Source of the DNA: Emydura subglobosa
Lineage: Eukaryota; Chordata; Testudines; Chelidae
Assembly (NCBI GenBank): GCA_007922225.1
Contig: ML679969.1
Location: 19,548,932-19,612,931 of the forward strand
Length of the DNA: 64,000 bases
Direction: 5' to 3'
A program made the position numbers and the translations under genes. Of the stretch, positions 22,503-34,104 are shown one piece after another. Numbering within the stretch: position 1 is the first letter of the stretch; each line of letters opens with the position of its first letter. The notes beneath the pieces are model-generated. The model was not told the origin of the DNA. It worked only from the letters and a program-made list of their open reading frames with translations, and did not search any database.

Positions 22503-23599
22503 TGTGACCCATCTGTGTCTAGGGTAGACCATGAAAATGCCAAGGGCAGGACAGGCTGCAAAAGGAGAGCAGATCGTCCCAGAACTAACAGGTAACACTG
22601 AGGACTTCTCAACCAGGCACAAACAGTGTTTCTGACCCCTCCCCCCCACTGGTTATGAAAAAGCTAAAACAAAATACACACAGCCTCCTTTACTGCATTC
22701 CAGTCTCAGGCTCCCAATCAGCTATTAGGTCCAGTAAAGAGATACGTTATTTGAAACTCTATGCTCTTTACCAAAAAGGTTCTCCTGATCCCCAAAGAGT
22801 CAGCCACAGTACCAGATCAATATAAGTTTTGATCTTACCTAAAATACCACGCTACCAGCCAATCCTTTAGTAACTAAAACTAAAGGTTTATTATGAAAGG
22901 AAAGAAATGAACTATAAGAGAAATGTTAAATGGTCAAAGCAGTCAGATACATACAAATGATTCAAAAGTCCATCTATATCAGGTTCTCTGTAGAGCTGTG
23001 GGGTTTGCAGGCTTGTACAGTTCCTCTGGTGTACATCCAGTATGTGGATGGGTCTCAGTCCTTTGTTTCACAGCTTCAGTTGCAGCTAAGTTGATCCAGA
23101 GGTAGGTGAAGACTAAAGACCTTACTGAAGACTGACTGAACACAATATGAATGTGGTGGTACAGTTGCCTTTTATAGTGGATTGCCATGTGGCTTGTTTC
23201 AAACGCAACACTCAGCACATGCACGGCAAATCCTCTGAGTCAGAGAGAGTCCCCTTTCCATAGGGCATGTTCTTACATGTCCTGGTGACTCCCCAGGTGT
23301 ATCCCTGGCTTCTCTACCTATGTGTTTCCTTAATGGGCTATTAAGCAGCTTATTGCTGCAGCCACCCTTCCTGGGGTGTTGCCCAGAAACACAGCACAAG
23401 CTGAAATACAGATACATCAAACATATCCATAACTTCCAATACAAATATGACCCATCCATACACATAAACAATATAATCTTACTTAGCAAATTATAACCTT
23501 TCCAACAGTACCTGACATCTCATATGAATTACTGTAAATCTTGAAATACTGCTATTAAATAATATCATAAATGGTCCCCCTAATCCAGCCAGCGTCACA
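22503..23599. mobile_element. Solo LTR, family B, copy 1
   Basis: Aligns over its whole length with 56201-57248. It begins TGTGACCC and ends with a CAGCCAGCGTCACA end, so it has TG...CA limits. The flanks CCTCC (22498-22502) and TCTCC (23600-23604) match at four of five bases, fitting a 5-bp target duplication. No internal retroviral region is attached. Orientation is unsure: TTTATT near 22888 would read AATAAA on minus, which hints that the LTR itself faces minus. Confidence 0.75.
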
Positions 23600-24552
23600 T
23601 CTCCGTCTCCTGCAGCCAGGGGCCCGACAAGCCATTTTCCCGTGCTTTGTCCTGTCGGGCACTAAGAGCCTCAAGAGCTGGGGGGTCTGCCACTTCCTGC
23701 AGGGTGGGGGTTGTTCCACATTCTCACACCTCTCAGTGCCACGAAGCTTCTCCTGCTATTCAGGCTAAATGTTCCCTTTCTGAATGTCACCCCATTTGTG
23801 CCCAACTAATTCCTCACCCACCCTGGTTTCACTCCCTTCACCTAGACCTAGGCCATTATATCCCGTCATTAATTAGCGCTGTGCCAAACCAGAGAGATTT
23901 GTCTCTTTCATTCTTTCCTGCCCATTAATCCCTCCAGCCCCTCAGTGTCTGTCTGAGGAATAACTGCACTCTTCCAGTCGTGGTCACCCCACAGCCAGAG
24001 CAAGGGACTAGCACAGCCCCGCTCTGTGCCTTGACCATACAATAGTACATGCCCAAAAACTGCATTGGACTTTCTTGACTGGGCTATCCCATGGCAACCC
24101 CCTGTCCAGTTTGCCGTTCACTGTCAGCCAAAGCCCATCGAAATCAAAGTTTGCAGCTGAGTTCAGTGGGCCTCTTTCAGCATCACTGCTGCCCAGGATC
24201 GCCCTCTCACTGAAGCAGCCGGGTGTTCATCATTGGTTGATCTTTTCAGGGTATTGCCCCCACCACATCCCCTGGCTGGGATCACTGGTGTTTCCCTAAA
24301 GGGAGCCTGTAGCAGACTGTGCTGCTGCTTTTAGGACAGGACCCGGACCAGCACCATCACAGTCCTGTTTCAGTGCAGAACCTAGGCATCCTGGCGGGTG
24401 TAACTCCCAGCGAGCCATGGGAATTATAGGCTACCACAAAACATGCTGGGAAGGATCAAGGGTATAAACAATTCCTCCTCTTTCCCAATGGAGAGACTCT
24501 GAGCAGCATCTGGTCCCTGAATTTATTTGTAACTCTACACCCTTTTCCAGCC
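23600..24552. other. No gene recognised
   Basis: Mixed sequence ending at the family-A element. A GGGTATAAACAATTCC phrase near 24461 resembles a TATA box but nothing downstream supports a gene start. Confidence 0.45.
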
Positions 24553-25685
24553 TGAGGGGGCTTCTAGCCCCTCACAGACACTGTGTGGGGGGTGTGCTTG
24601 GAATCCCTCAGCACCAAAGGGCAGGGGCAGGTCAAGGAGAAATAAGGACCCTGAGATGGACAGCCCCCAGGGCCAGTGGGGAAAGGCCAATGCTCCAGGT
24701 CAGCCTGACTGGCAGGGTGGACAGGCCAATGAGGGAGCCAAAAGGCCAGGGAGGTCCCTTCCTCTGTGTGAGCTGGAGCTGCCTGGGCAGCGCAGGGCTG
24801 AGCTAAGGAGAGAGGTCAGAGTCACCCCCAGCGCCAGGCAGCCAGCGCCAGAGAGACGCTGCCCAGGGAGCTGAGCTGGGATGGGAGCAGAGAGCAGCAG
24901 CCAGGGCCAGAGGGGCCAGAGGCACCGCCCAGGGAGCTGAGTTGGAGGCAGAGCAGCAGCGATACAGAGGCAAGGGCTGGGGCCATCCAGAGTCGGGTGT
25001 GGTGAGCGGCTGCGGAAAGTGAGGGGGACCCTGGGCAGAGCCTGGTGCAAGGAGACGCCACCAGCCCAGAGGCCGTACAAGCCAGGCTCACAGAGGGTTG
25101 TGACCCGGCAGGGGGGTGATGGTGAGGAGAAGGGCCCTGCCACCTAGATCCTGGGGGCATATGGCCACTGCCAGAGCCAGTCTGACCCACAATGTCACCA
25201 CAGCACAGCCAGGGCCTGGGCAGGAGGTCTGGGACGTGTGAAGAACGGGCTGTGAATGTCCCTTACAACCTGAAGACACTGTGTGAGGTGCCCCTAGGCC
25301 CAGGGGATGGCATTAGGTGTTTTCCTTTAACCTTTCCCATTTTTCCTTTTGTTATAAAAAATTGGTGGCTGTTTAAAAAATTGTATTTGCTTTGAACTGT
25401 ATGCACTGGTCAGTGGGTCGGGGAGCATCCAATGCAGAGAGGGTGCCCCAGAATGGGGACCCTAGCCCTTGCCCTAAGTGACCACAACAAGGTTGGGGGT
25501 TGAGCCCCCCAGGGATCCTGGGCCCAGTCTTGTCAGGGTTACAGGGACCCCACCACACAGGAGAGTGAGGGATATTGGGTCCTCACGGTCAGGCAGGCTT
25601 CTGGGTAAAGGGAATTGTTGCTAGCCAACTCCACCGGGGTAGTCAGGAAAGTTCCCCACAATAGCGGGACCATCCCCCGCTTACA
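24553..25685 (+). repeat. Family-A 5' LTR
   Basis: Begins TGAGGGGGCTTCTAGCCCCT and ends ...GCTTACA just before the primer-site-like strip. The body matches 26199-26955, 34105-34777 and, inverted, 49358-50282. At 25373 the copy reads AAAAAATTG where the copy at 34449 has an intact AATAAA, so its polyadenylation signal is damaged. Confidence 0.75.
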
Positions 25686-25689
25686 TAAT

Positions 25690-25707
25690 TGGCAGCACAA
25701 ACAGGAT
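25690..25707 (+). promoter_or_regulatory. Candidate primer binding site of family-A element
   Basis: TGGCAGCACAAACAGGAT starts with TGG a few bases after the LTR end, as primer sites do. I could not assign the tRNA. Confidence 0.5.
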
Positions 25708-25785
25708 CCTATCCATAGAATCCACCCCATTTGTTCACTGGGTGAGTTCTGGTAGCACGATCCAGGCCTGGCTAAGAACCCCACC

Positions 25786-26196
25786 ATGGCTGGAATTGAA
25801 GAACTATGGGCCCAGTTTGCTGAACTTCAGCATAGATTTTCAGACCAAGCTGAGATATTACAACAAGCCATAACCAAACAGAGAGAAGCCTTATTGCTGG
25901 CTAAAGCACTAATAGATCAACACAAACTAAGAAACCCCTACTATTTATATCCCACGAGAGCAGAAGGTCACAGAAATCAGCGGTTTTCAGACTAGACCAG
26001 GAGACCTTACGGTGGAGGAGTGGATCAAGTCTGTGAAGGCAGCTATGTGTGTACTACGAGTACCCGAAGAAGATCGTGTGGACTTCCTAGAGGAACACCT
26101 GAAGGGCGAGGCCAAGGCCACAGTAAAGTTCATGGCAGTGGCAGACAAGGAAGATATGGCAAAGGTGTCTGAACTCCTCCTAGAGGTGTATTGAGA
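25786..26196 (+). pseudogene. Gag-like fragment of family-A LTR element
   Basis: The structural protein of an LTR retrotransposon, N-terminal part only. From ATG 25786 the frame gives a predicted coiled-coil-like stretch (E-E-L-W-A-Q-F-A-E-L-Q-H-R-F, then A-I-T-K-Q-R-E-A). A frame change near 25980 leads to a P-G-D-L-T-V-E-E-W-I-K-S-V block and L-R-V-P-E-E-D-R-V-D-F-L-E-E-H-L-K-G-E-A block at 26012-26194. This style (a short helical capsid with L-x-G-x-A) is typical of Ty3/gypsy gag. It is cut off by the 3' LTR at 26199, before any zinc knuckle. Not a functional gene. Confidence 0.65.
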
Positions 26197-26198
26197 GG

Positions 26199-26955
26199 TG
26201 TAAGGGGTCTATTAGCCCCTTAGTGAAACTTAGTGCCATCTCTTGAGGAAGCAGGACCCTGAAACAGACACAGCCCCAGGGCCACTGGAGAGAGGCCAAC
26301 TTAGGTCAGCGTGATTGACAGGGCAGGCAGGCCAATGAGGGAGCCAGGAGGGTAGGGGGTGCTGTGCTCCATGTGAGCTGTAGCTGCCTGTCTGTGGCTG
26401 TGCCTGCCTGGGCAGTAGAGCGGGACCAAGCTAAGGACCAAGCATCCAGTGTCTGGGCGGCCAGAGAAGAGACCCAGGGAGCTGAGCTGAGGTGACCCAC
26501 AGCAGCAGAACCAGAGGGGCATCCCAGAGAGCTGAGCTGAGCAGAGCCGAGCACAGCTGCACTGAGCAGAGGGGAGCAGGAGCTGGGGCTGGAGCTGTGT
26601 GCAGCCAGGTGTGGTGAGCAGCTGGGAAGAGCGAGGGGGACCCTCGGCAGGTCCCAGCGCAGGGGGACACCACTAGCCCAGAGGCCTCACAGGCCAGACT
26701 CGCAGAGGGATCGTGACCCTGATAGGGGGGCCAACACTGGGGAGAAGGACCCTGTCCACTAGCACCTGGAAGTGTGTGGCTACCGCCAGAGCAAGTGTCC
26801 AACTCTCTGCATCCCTACAGCGCAGCCCAGCCTTGTCAGGTTTACAGGGACCCCGCCACACAGGAGAGTGGGGGGGGGGGATCCTCAAGGCCAGGCAGGC
26901 CTCTGGGTAAAGGGAGCTGGAGCAAGGACTGGGATCCTTTCACTAGCCGACTACT
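26199..26955 (+). repeat. Family-A 3' LTR, internally deleted
   Basis: Begins TGTAAGGGGTCTATTAGCCC directly after the gag fragment. It jumps from a CATCCCTACAGCGCAGC phrase to CAGCCTTGTCAGG near 26815-26830, missing about 310 bases that the other copies have, including the polyadenylation region. Homology ends near 26955. Confidence 0.7.
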
Positions 26956-28128
26956 TCTGTCCTTTAAAGGCCAGTGCATACTGTGCCAGATGCACAATTC
27001 GTGTTCTCTACGTGTGTTTGATCAATGCATTATTTCTCTGCAGCTCCCCGGACTCAGCACACTGCTGGTTATCATTACCTCAGCCGCTTCACCTTCAGCC
27101 CACACGGCATTCCCGTCTCAGCTGGCTGGAATTAGTCTGTAGGGTCTGGTTTTGTGTGTGACAGCACCAAGGACTTTGCTAAACATCATGATGGAATGTA
27201 ACACGCGGGGCCTTCCCTTCATCCACCCTCCCAGGAGGGGATCCATGGACCCACGTGGGGCAAGATAGCACCTGGACCTGGAATCTGGGAGAAGAAAGAG
27301 GTGAGCCTCTGATGTAGGGCATGGAAGGATGAACACTGCCTGTGGGAGCATGCTTGCTGGACCTGGCCTCCCGCACTGATCCCTGCTCCTCTTGGAATCT
27401 ATTCTTGTGGTGAGCAGCCCGGCCAGTGCCACTGGCAAAGGCAGCCCCTCTTGGCTGGGAGGAGAAACTGGTTCAAAGAAAGTGCTGTTTTCATGATTTC
27501 TCCCAGCCGCATGCTGCAAACCCAGCTGTTAGCTCTTTGTTCTCCCTGGCGCCAGGCCACGTCGCCAGCAGGAGGCCCAGTCCAGGGCAGGCTGAGTGAA
27601 GTGCGGTGGGAGAAGGAAGGAAGAGAGGGCTTCAAACAGACTCTGGTGGGGAGAGGGGCCGGGGGGAGGAGAATCTGTTACTTCTTTATTTCTGTGTGTT
27701 TGTGCACCTGCCCTGGGCTCCAAGCTCCTCCCGTTGTTTATAACCACATCCCCTGACACTCGCAGCCCCCCAGTTCCACTCCTCCCCCCCCCCCCACAGC
27801 ACAACCCAGGTTCTGTGCTAGCTCTCATCCCTTGAGCCACATGGAGCAAAACCAGCAGCCTGGTCGCATTCCCCTCCCCCAGCCATTCAGTCATTTCCCA
27901 GCACCCTCCCCAGCCACGCTGGCCCCTGCAGCACCTCCTGAAAGCTGCTGACCCCGGATTCTGACGAGCAGCCTCCAGAGTCCTGAGAACACTCTGCCTT
28001 TGTCCAAGAGGTGTCATCAGCTCAGAGGACTTAGGATGTTTCTCAGACACCCAAACCACTTTGGGCTGTAAGGGTCCAGACCAGGCTCATGACCTGACTG
28101 GGGCAGCAATGCAAATGGCATGAGTTAG
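26956..28128. other. No gene recognised
   Basis: Mixed sequence. A run of C residues lies near 27785-27797. Several medium frames (for example 27529-28059 minus) are proline- and glycine-rich without any family resemblance. Confidence 0.45.
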
Positions 28129-28625
28129 CAGGGTTGCCACCTCCAGAATGCAAAAAAATATGGCCACTGGCTCCAGGGGAGGGGTGCATCTGGGTGCCTG
28201 CGGGAGGTGGGGGGGCCCCTGTTCACTCTCCACCCTCTCCCATGCGCCCCATGTCTGGGGCCATGCCAGGTGCCCAGACACTCCGGCCTCCTGCTCCCTG
28301 AGCACAGCAAGATCATTTACAATCAGGAGGCTCCTCCGTGCCGCTGCTTCCCAACAGCCACCCCCTCCTGCCAAATGTGGCACCTGGCAGCACACATGCG
28401 CCTCTCCAGAAATGCTGCCCTGGCTGACTTCCCACCCCGAGCCAGGAGTCACTAAGCTCCACCTCTTCTGCTCCCAGTTACTGAGCCGTGGTCTCTTCTT
28501 CCAGAGCGGGGAGCTTAACTGCCCCAAGTGGAAAAAACCCAGCACATTAAATCTTGTCACCAACACTGGCAGGGCAGTGCAAACACTGGCCAGGCTGGTT
28601 AACAACCCATCAGGTGGCAACCCTG
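28129..28625. mobile_element. Non-autonomous DNA transposon (hAT-like MITE)
   Basis: The left end CAGGGTTGCCACCT at 28129-28142 is the perfect inverse of AGGTGGCAACCCTG at 28612-28625. The CAGGG...CCCTG style is that of hAT elements. The flanking octamers (TGAGTTAG and CTTGCCCC) do not match, so the target duplication is lost or the element class is different. No transposase inside. Confidence 0.65.
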
Positions 28626-30025
28626 CTTGCCCCCCACCGGCACACAGGCCATGCTTTGCACTAGGCGGGCAGGAGGCACCATGCCTCCATTGCCAGCATC
28701 AGACACAGCACACAAACTCTCCAGCCCTGTGTTTGGGGGAAAGGGGGAGATGATCAACCTTCACAGTTGCAGCAGGAGCCAAGGTGCGCTGGGGGGGAAG
28801 GGTAGAGGGGGGTTGGGGGGGCAGTGGGGTGCAGAACTGTGTGACTGGGTGTGTGGAGTTGGTGTGGGGGCTGGGGAAGAAGAGAAGGCTGAGTGGGCAC
28901 AAAATGAGCTGCCATGGGGCTGGCGATGCAGAGATGGTGATGAGGCACACAGGGAACATGGGGTATAGTGGCCAAAATCAGTTTGTCGCTACAAATCAGC
29001 AGCTCATTGACACAGACCTGCTTTGGAAGAGGCCAGGGGCATCAGCAATCAGAGGACAGTTCAGAAGGCATTTTGGAGCCAGTCTAGTGATTTTTGGGAG
29101 CCTGACTCCAGTTTTTTTATCTTCTGGGTTTGGCAATGGGAGGTCTGCGGGACCCTCCCTGTTCCTCCTCTCAGCAGAATCACTATAGAGGCCTCTGAAC
29201 ACTGCCAGACCCCGTGGTTCTCTCTAGCTCCCAGACTGACTCACACAGCCCGTGTTGCCTGCTATCACCACAAGGGCCAACCTGGATCCTGGCGCGGACT
29301 CTGAAGCAGCTACAATACTCCCTTACCTTCTGGTTTGTGCACCCCTGTGAGTTTGGGAATTGGGATTTTTGTAGCTAATTTGTGCTCCCTCTGCTGGCTG
29401 GAGGGCTGAGTCTGCAGGAGCAGAACATATCTCCCAGGCTCCAAACCCAGAGCTGTTTCCATGTAATTGTTTCTTGGCAGCCGAATGGGGGCAAAATGCC
29501 CTGATGAGTTAATTAGAATTCAGAGTACACTCCCCCGTCTATGTGTCTCCTTCCAAGTGATGGATTAGCCCTCTCTGTCGCCCTGGGCTGAGATGAAAAA
29601 TGTGCCTCCTGATCCCATTCCACTGAACATTAGACAATAAAAAAAACTCAACCTTCCTCCATCCACTGCTGTCAGCCTGGCACCTTCTGCAAAGGAGGAA
29701 AGCTTCAAGTATATGCATGCATGCATTAGAGGAGGTGTTCCAGCGATCAGGGAGCACCTTGGAGGAGAGCCAGTGGCTGTAGGCCTCCAGGTCAGAGAGT
29801 GGGCAAGGCAAATAAAAGGTTCCATGTTGGTTTTATAAAGAACAAGGTGTGGGCTCATGCCCCGAAGGGGCAGGAGTTAGAATGGTATACAAGCAAATAG
29901 TTCTCAGCCTCGCACTGGAGATAGAAGAGCACATTGTGCTAAGCAGCCTGTGAAACAGACGAGAGAGAAATCCAGGGTGGGACTCTAAATATCCATCACC
30001 CAGAGGCACAACTCCAATCAGGAGT
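28626..30025. other. No gene recognised
   Basis: Mixed sequence with G-rich strips at about 28790-28830. No named repeat or coding exon seen. Confidence 0.45.
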
Positions 30026-30029
30026 GGGC

Positions 30030-30170
30030 ACTGCGCAGATACGCACTAAGAGACAGTCCCTGCCCAAAGCCCTCTCCAGCCCAATAGGCAAGACACAGAT
30101 AGGAAGTATGGTCAGCCCCATTTTGCAGATGGGGAAACTGAGGCAGACAGACAGACTAAGTTACTTGCTG
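30030..30170 (+). repeat. MIR/CORE-like SINE fragment
   Basis: AGAGACAGTCCCTGCCC near 30049 is followed by CAATAGGCAAGACACA and then CCCCATTTTGCAGATGGGGA with AACTGAGGCAGACAG at about 30117-30150. The last phrase is the hallmark of old amniote SINEs of MIR type. It complements the fragment at 7543-7650. Confidence 0.65.
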
Positions 30171-31273
30171 AAGGAGGCAGTGTCAGAGCCCAGTCCCATG
30201 CCGCTAACCCATCCACAAGACCATCCACCCTCATGGCATAGCCCATAGCAGCAGCTTCTCAGTAGCAGAGGACACAAGTCACTACTGATTATTTAGTGCC
30301 TTCATATTTGGGATCCCGACGTGGGATGCCTCCGGCCTGATTTCCATAGTGCTGAGGCTGTTGGATGGCGCCAGCTGCAGTTTGGGGTTCTAAAAACCAA
30401 GGCCAAGGCATTTCAAAATGGGCCCCCAGCACTTTCATGAGTGATGTGAGATCCCTGTCCCCCCCAGTGACACTTCCCCTCCCAAATGCTCTCATAACTC
30501 CTGGCCTGAGCTGCTGACCCTTCTCCCGCTGTGTCCTATCTTAGATGGCAGCAAACCACCTCCCGGGGATCAGCCTCAGAGGTGCCCCTGCAATGAAAAC
30601 ACTGGGGGCTGATCCATGGTTCCTCCCCCATGTGTCACTCTGCTCTATGTTCTGGGAACCAATATTCCCTGTAAGCTGCATGCTTGCCTAGAGGCAGGGA
30701 CCTGGGGTGGCCACAGAGGTGCCTGGGTTCAGGTAGGAACCAGAGTGGTTGAGCCAAGCCAAGGAGCAGCTACCTCTGAGACGCGAATGGCTGGGACCCC
30801 TCTTTCCCACCTGGAAGTGGCTGCCCCCTCCCTGCAGAATTCCCACTCCCAGCCCACTGCCTCCCCATTAAAACAAGCTTCTGTTGCCTCTGCCAGGGGG
30901 CTGGGAGCGAACCTTTTTTCTGGGGAAACATGTAACGAGATCTCAGCCCAGGCCCCCATTATGCTAGGTGCTGTATGAACCTCACTCAGACTCAGGGGCT
31001 CTCAGGTAGATGGGAGGACAGTCTACACCTAAATCCAGGCAGTGCAGTGACATTTCAGCAGTTCTACTGAGGGACCCCCCAAACCCAGCAATATTCTCCG
31101 GGCAGCCACAGAGACTCAGGGACAGAACACACCCATAGAAAAGGGAGCAGAATACATGGCCAAAACTCCCAAATAAATAATAATAATCATTGATCCAAAG
31201 TAACAGCAGCAATATGGTCCAGAGCACTGAGAAACAGGACTCCTGGGTCCTTTTCCCAGATGTCACAGACCAC
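30171..31273. other. No gene recognised
   Basis: Mixed sequence, possibly with diffuse old DNA-transposon similarity near 30295-30440 (a CAAGGCATTTCAAAATGGGC phrase). No coding exon or clear repeat limits. Confidence 0.4.
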
Positions 31274-31507
31274 TGTGCAGGTGCATAACTGGAGCAAAGC
31301 TGGCCCATAGGCTGTGGGCAGAGGTGGCCTTTCTTGGTGATAATTAGTGCTTAGTAAATGAGAGCCATGGCCCACTGAGGGCAATCTGGATGATTGTCTT
31401 GTGGTCACTGAGGCTCAGCCAGCCTGGGTGGGATCTGCAAAGGTACTTTGAAACCCAGACCCCAGAGTTAGAAGATTAAGTCCCAGTTTTGGCTCCACTG
31501 TGATCCA
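31274..31507 (+). repeat. Left arm of a large inverted repeat
   Basis: 234 bases that pair inverted with 33114-33346. By eye only about seven differences separate the arms (about 97% identity). The arm starts TGTGCAGGTGCATAACTGG and ends CTCCACTGTGATCCA. No coding sense. Confidence 0.85.
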
Positions 31508-31662
31508 TAGGCCATGCAAGTCCCAGAGGTTGGGATTCACAAAGGGACGTAGGCGTTGCAACATGGAGTATCACGGTGCCTAGAAAATCACAGGAACAGA
31601 ACAAAGCACGTTAGGTGCCTAGACTCCTTATGCAATGAATGAATGACAGACAATTAGACTGT

Positions 31663-31945
31663 GGCTATGTCTACATTGTCACCAGTGCAGGATCGACTCT
31701 GTGGGATCAATTGAGCAGCAGTGGAGACCCCCTCAATCAAACCCAGAAGTTGACAGTGTTAATCCACCCCCTCAAGAAGAGTAATGCTTCATTGATCAGA
31801 GGGTATTTCCCGTCGGTGCAGCACAGTGGGGTCGCCACAGTAAATAGAAGTTAGGAAGTCGAGAAGAAATACACAAGCAACTCTACATAGCTTGCATATC
31901 TCCCGATGACTGCCACTGAAATCCGTCGGCAGTGTAGACCAAGCC
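31663..31945. mobile_element. Harbinger-type MITE
   Basis: GGCTATGTCTACATTG on the left and CAGTGTAGACCAAGCC on the right form an imperfect inverted pair with the same terminal wording as the full Harbinger at 12934-16892. 283 bases, no gene. Flanking triplets do not match. Confidence 0.7.
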
Positions 31946-32227
31946 TCAGATCCACAAAGTGGAGCCACCCAAGTTAGGCAAGAGGAGATGCTGAGGAGGG
32001 ACATGTGTGCTGAGTCCTGCCACTTTCATGGAGACGGGCACCAGAGTGCAGGCTGCAGGGTGGTGCATAGCTCTGCTCATGATCCACAACTAAGAACCTG
32101 CTGCGTGGGGTCAGACAGCTTGCGCATTTCTTGCAGGAATGAGTTAGGTGCTCCACCCAAAACAAGGGTCACCCAAACATCCTCTCCACCCGAGGAGGAC
32201 GAAGTGCTGCTGCCCACCTTGTAACTT

Positions 32228-32330
32228 TTAGCCTAGTGCTCAGAGCACACCCGTGGGATATGGACCCAGGTTCAAGTCCCCTCTCTCTGTCACAGCAGCG
32301 CTAGGATTTGAACCAGTGCTTCCCAGCCCT
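32228..32330 (+). repeat. tRNA-like SINE unit
   Basis: TTAGCCTAGTGCTCAGAGCA (A-box shape) and CAGGTTCAAGTCCCC near 32269 (strong B-box) are spaced as in a tRNA gene, followed by an inverted TTTGAACCAGTGCTTCC part. There is no cloverleaf I would call a working tRNA. Confidence 0.6.
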
Positions 32331-32559
32331 TAGGGGAGTTCACGGACCACTTAGCTGTGGTGCACCCTCACGCGCTCCTGTTGACACTGTTCCACCATGG
32401 ACACATACTGAACGAGTGACTGGAACCGGTGGCTTGGACCCCGGGAATCCAGCCCCCAGGTGGGTGCACTGGACTACAGAGAGTCTCTCTCATTCACACT
32501 CCCAGTGACTGGGCCACACAGGATAAATACTTCATGAGTCCTTGAGAACGCAGGTGAGA

Positions 32560-32845
32560 ATGCCGCTGTAGTCCTGTGATTAGGGCACCACCTGGGTAGT
32601 GGGAGATCTAGGGTCCAGCCCCCTGCTCCAGTCACCCTTTCTTTATTTTTCCAGTGTGGAGCAGCTTCAGCAGGAGCGACTGAGGGAGCCCTCGTAGCTC
32701 AGTGGTTGAAGCATCATGTTGAGCCATAGGAGACCCCTGTGTGAACCTTTCTCCCCCTCACGTGGAGAAAGGGGAACTGAACTTGGGTCCCCGCATCCCA
32801 GATGAGCACTCTAACTTCTGGGCTGAAAGTTATAAGGTGGGCACC
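32560..32845 (+). repeat. Further tRNA-like SINE units
   Basis: One weak unit near 32572-32632 (GTGATTAGGGCACCACCTGG, then GGGTCCAGCCCCC). A clearer one starts at 32690 with CCCTCGTAGCTCAGTGGTTG, followed by an inverted unit (GAACTTGGGTCCCCGCATCC, then GAGCACTCTAAC) to about 32815. The forward-inverted pairing recalls 19395-19700. All lie between the arms of the inverted repeat. Confidence 0.55.
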
Positions 32846-33113
32846 CTCATCTCCTCTGGTGGGATTCGGAATGGGACCTGGGCTGGTAGAGGTGCTCAGA
32901 GGTGCCCTGCCTGCAACGTAGGCAGCTGAATGTCTGTCTCACCCTGGTCCAGGAATCACTTGGGAGTCAGCAGGAGACAGGTGCCAAGATCCCTAGAGGA
33001 AGGTGGCAGTTCATGTGCCCAGAGGCAGGAACGCAGGCGCCAAAGGGGCTTATACCCAGAAGACGTAGGCACTGAGTGAACTGAGGATCCTCCAGGGTTT
33101 GGTGGGAATTTTG

Positions 33114-33346
33114 TGGACCACAGTGGAGCCAAAACTGGGACTTAATCTTCTAACTCTGGGGTCTGGGTGTCAAAGTACCTTCGCAGATCCCACCCAGGCT
33201 GGCTGAGCCTCAGTGATCACAAGACAATCATCCAGATTGCCCTCAGTGGGCCATGGCTCCCATTTGCTAAGCACTAATTATCACCAAGAAAGGCCACCTC
33301 TGCCCACAGCCTATGGCCAGCTTTGCTCCAGTTATGCACCTGCACA
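33114..33346 (-). repeat. Right arm of the large inverted repeat
   Basis: Inverse partner of 31274-31507, 233 bases, one base shorter through a single-base gap in the GGCCCATAGG strip. The outer end (TGCACA at 33341-33346) and inner end (TGGACCACAGTGGAG at 33114) mirror the left arm. Confidence 0.85.
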
Positions 33347-34104
33347 AATGTGTCTAGACCCCTGAGCATCATGGAGCAGCCCCACTGCCCATTGGTCAGT
33401 GGGAGCTGAGACTCCAGTCCCCAGTGTGCGTGGGGCCATTGCAGCAGCAGGGCAGGGAGCTGTGACTCTGGGAAGCTGGGACTGACTCCGGGTCCCTGGG
33501 GAGCTGCAAGCCAGGACCTGGCCGAAGCCCTGATCTCCTGAGGAGCACAGCTAGGGCTTGCGTGCCCGTGCGAAGGAGAGAGCCACCTTTGCCAGCAGCA
33601 AGACACGGGAAGGGGACAATGTGCAGGCTGCTCACTCTGCTAACTCACAAATGGGGACAAACTACCAGGCGAGGTTACTGCCATTCCTTCAGCTGTCTGG
33701 GCCAGCGCTTCAGTTGTAAGGAAAGAGCTGCTGGAGCTCAAGCGATTTTTTTATATTCATAACTGATGCAGCAAGCCCAGAGGTGCCAGGGCTCAGCCCT
33801 TGCACAAAGAAAGCATTTGGTCAGGGCCCATCCCTGTAGCCACAGGGCTTGTGAGCTGTCTCGCACTAAAGTAGGAAGCCTCTAGGCTTGGCCTACCCAC
33901 AATACTGAGCTGACAGCATGCTAGGGTCCATGCCCATACCTCAGTGGCATTAACTAAGGCTGATCATAGCTTAACAATGGCAGTGCAGCCCAAGGGAGGA
34001 AGCTGGAGCAATGCATGCTGGGACCTGGAGAGCCTCAAAGGCACCCAATTCCCGTTGACGTAAATAGGATCTGGGCCTTTCTGGATCTGGGCCTTTCTGT
34101 GGGC
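33347..34104. other. No gene recognised
   Basis: Mixed sequence. A GATCTGGGCCTTTCTG phrase is tandemly doubled at about 34070-34100. No coding exon seen. Confidence 0.45.

Larger units (their letters stand above)
24553..26955 (+). mobile_element. Short Ty3/gypsy-like LTR element, family A, with gag fragment only
   Basis: Two direct family-A LTRs flank about 510 bases of internal sequence holding a primer-site-like strip and a partial gag. No protease, reverse transcriptase or integrase is present, so it is a deletion derivative or a naturally short non-autonomous element. The two LTRs differ considerably, and the 3' copy has lost about 310 bases, so it is old. The Ty3/gypsy placing rests on the style of the gag fragment and is moderately sure. 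Confidence 0.7.

Noticed and set aside
24455..24480. TATA-box promoter (GGGTATAAACAATTCC)
   Set aside because: Single AT-rich word with no downstream exon or LTR limit that would make it a start site.
32690..32760. Possible tRNA gene starting CCCTCGTAGCTCAGTGG
   Set aside because: The A-box is good but the B-box is poor (GTGTGAACCTT) and the unit is paired with an inverted copy, as in a SINE.
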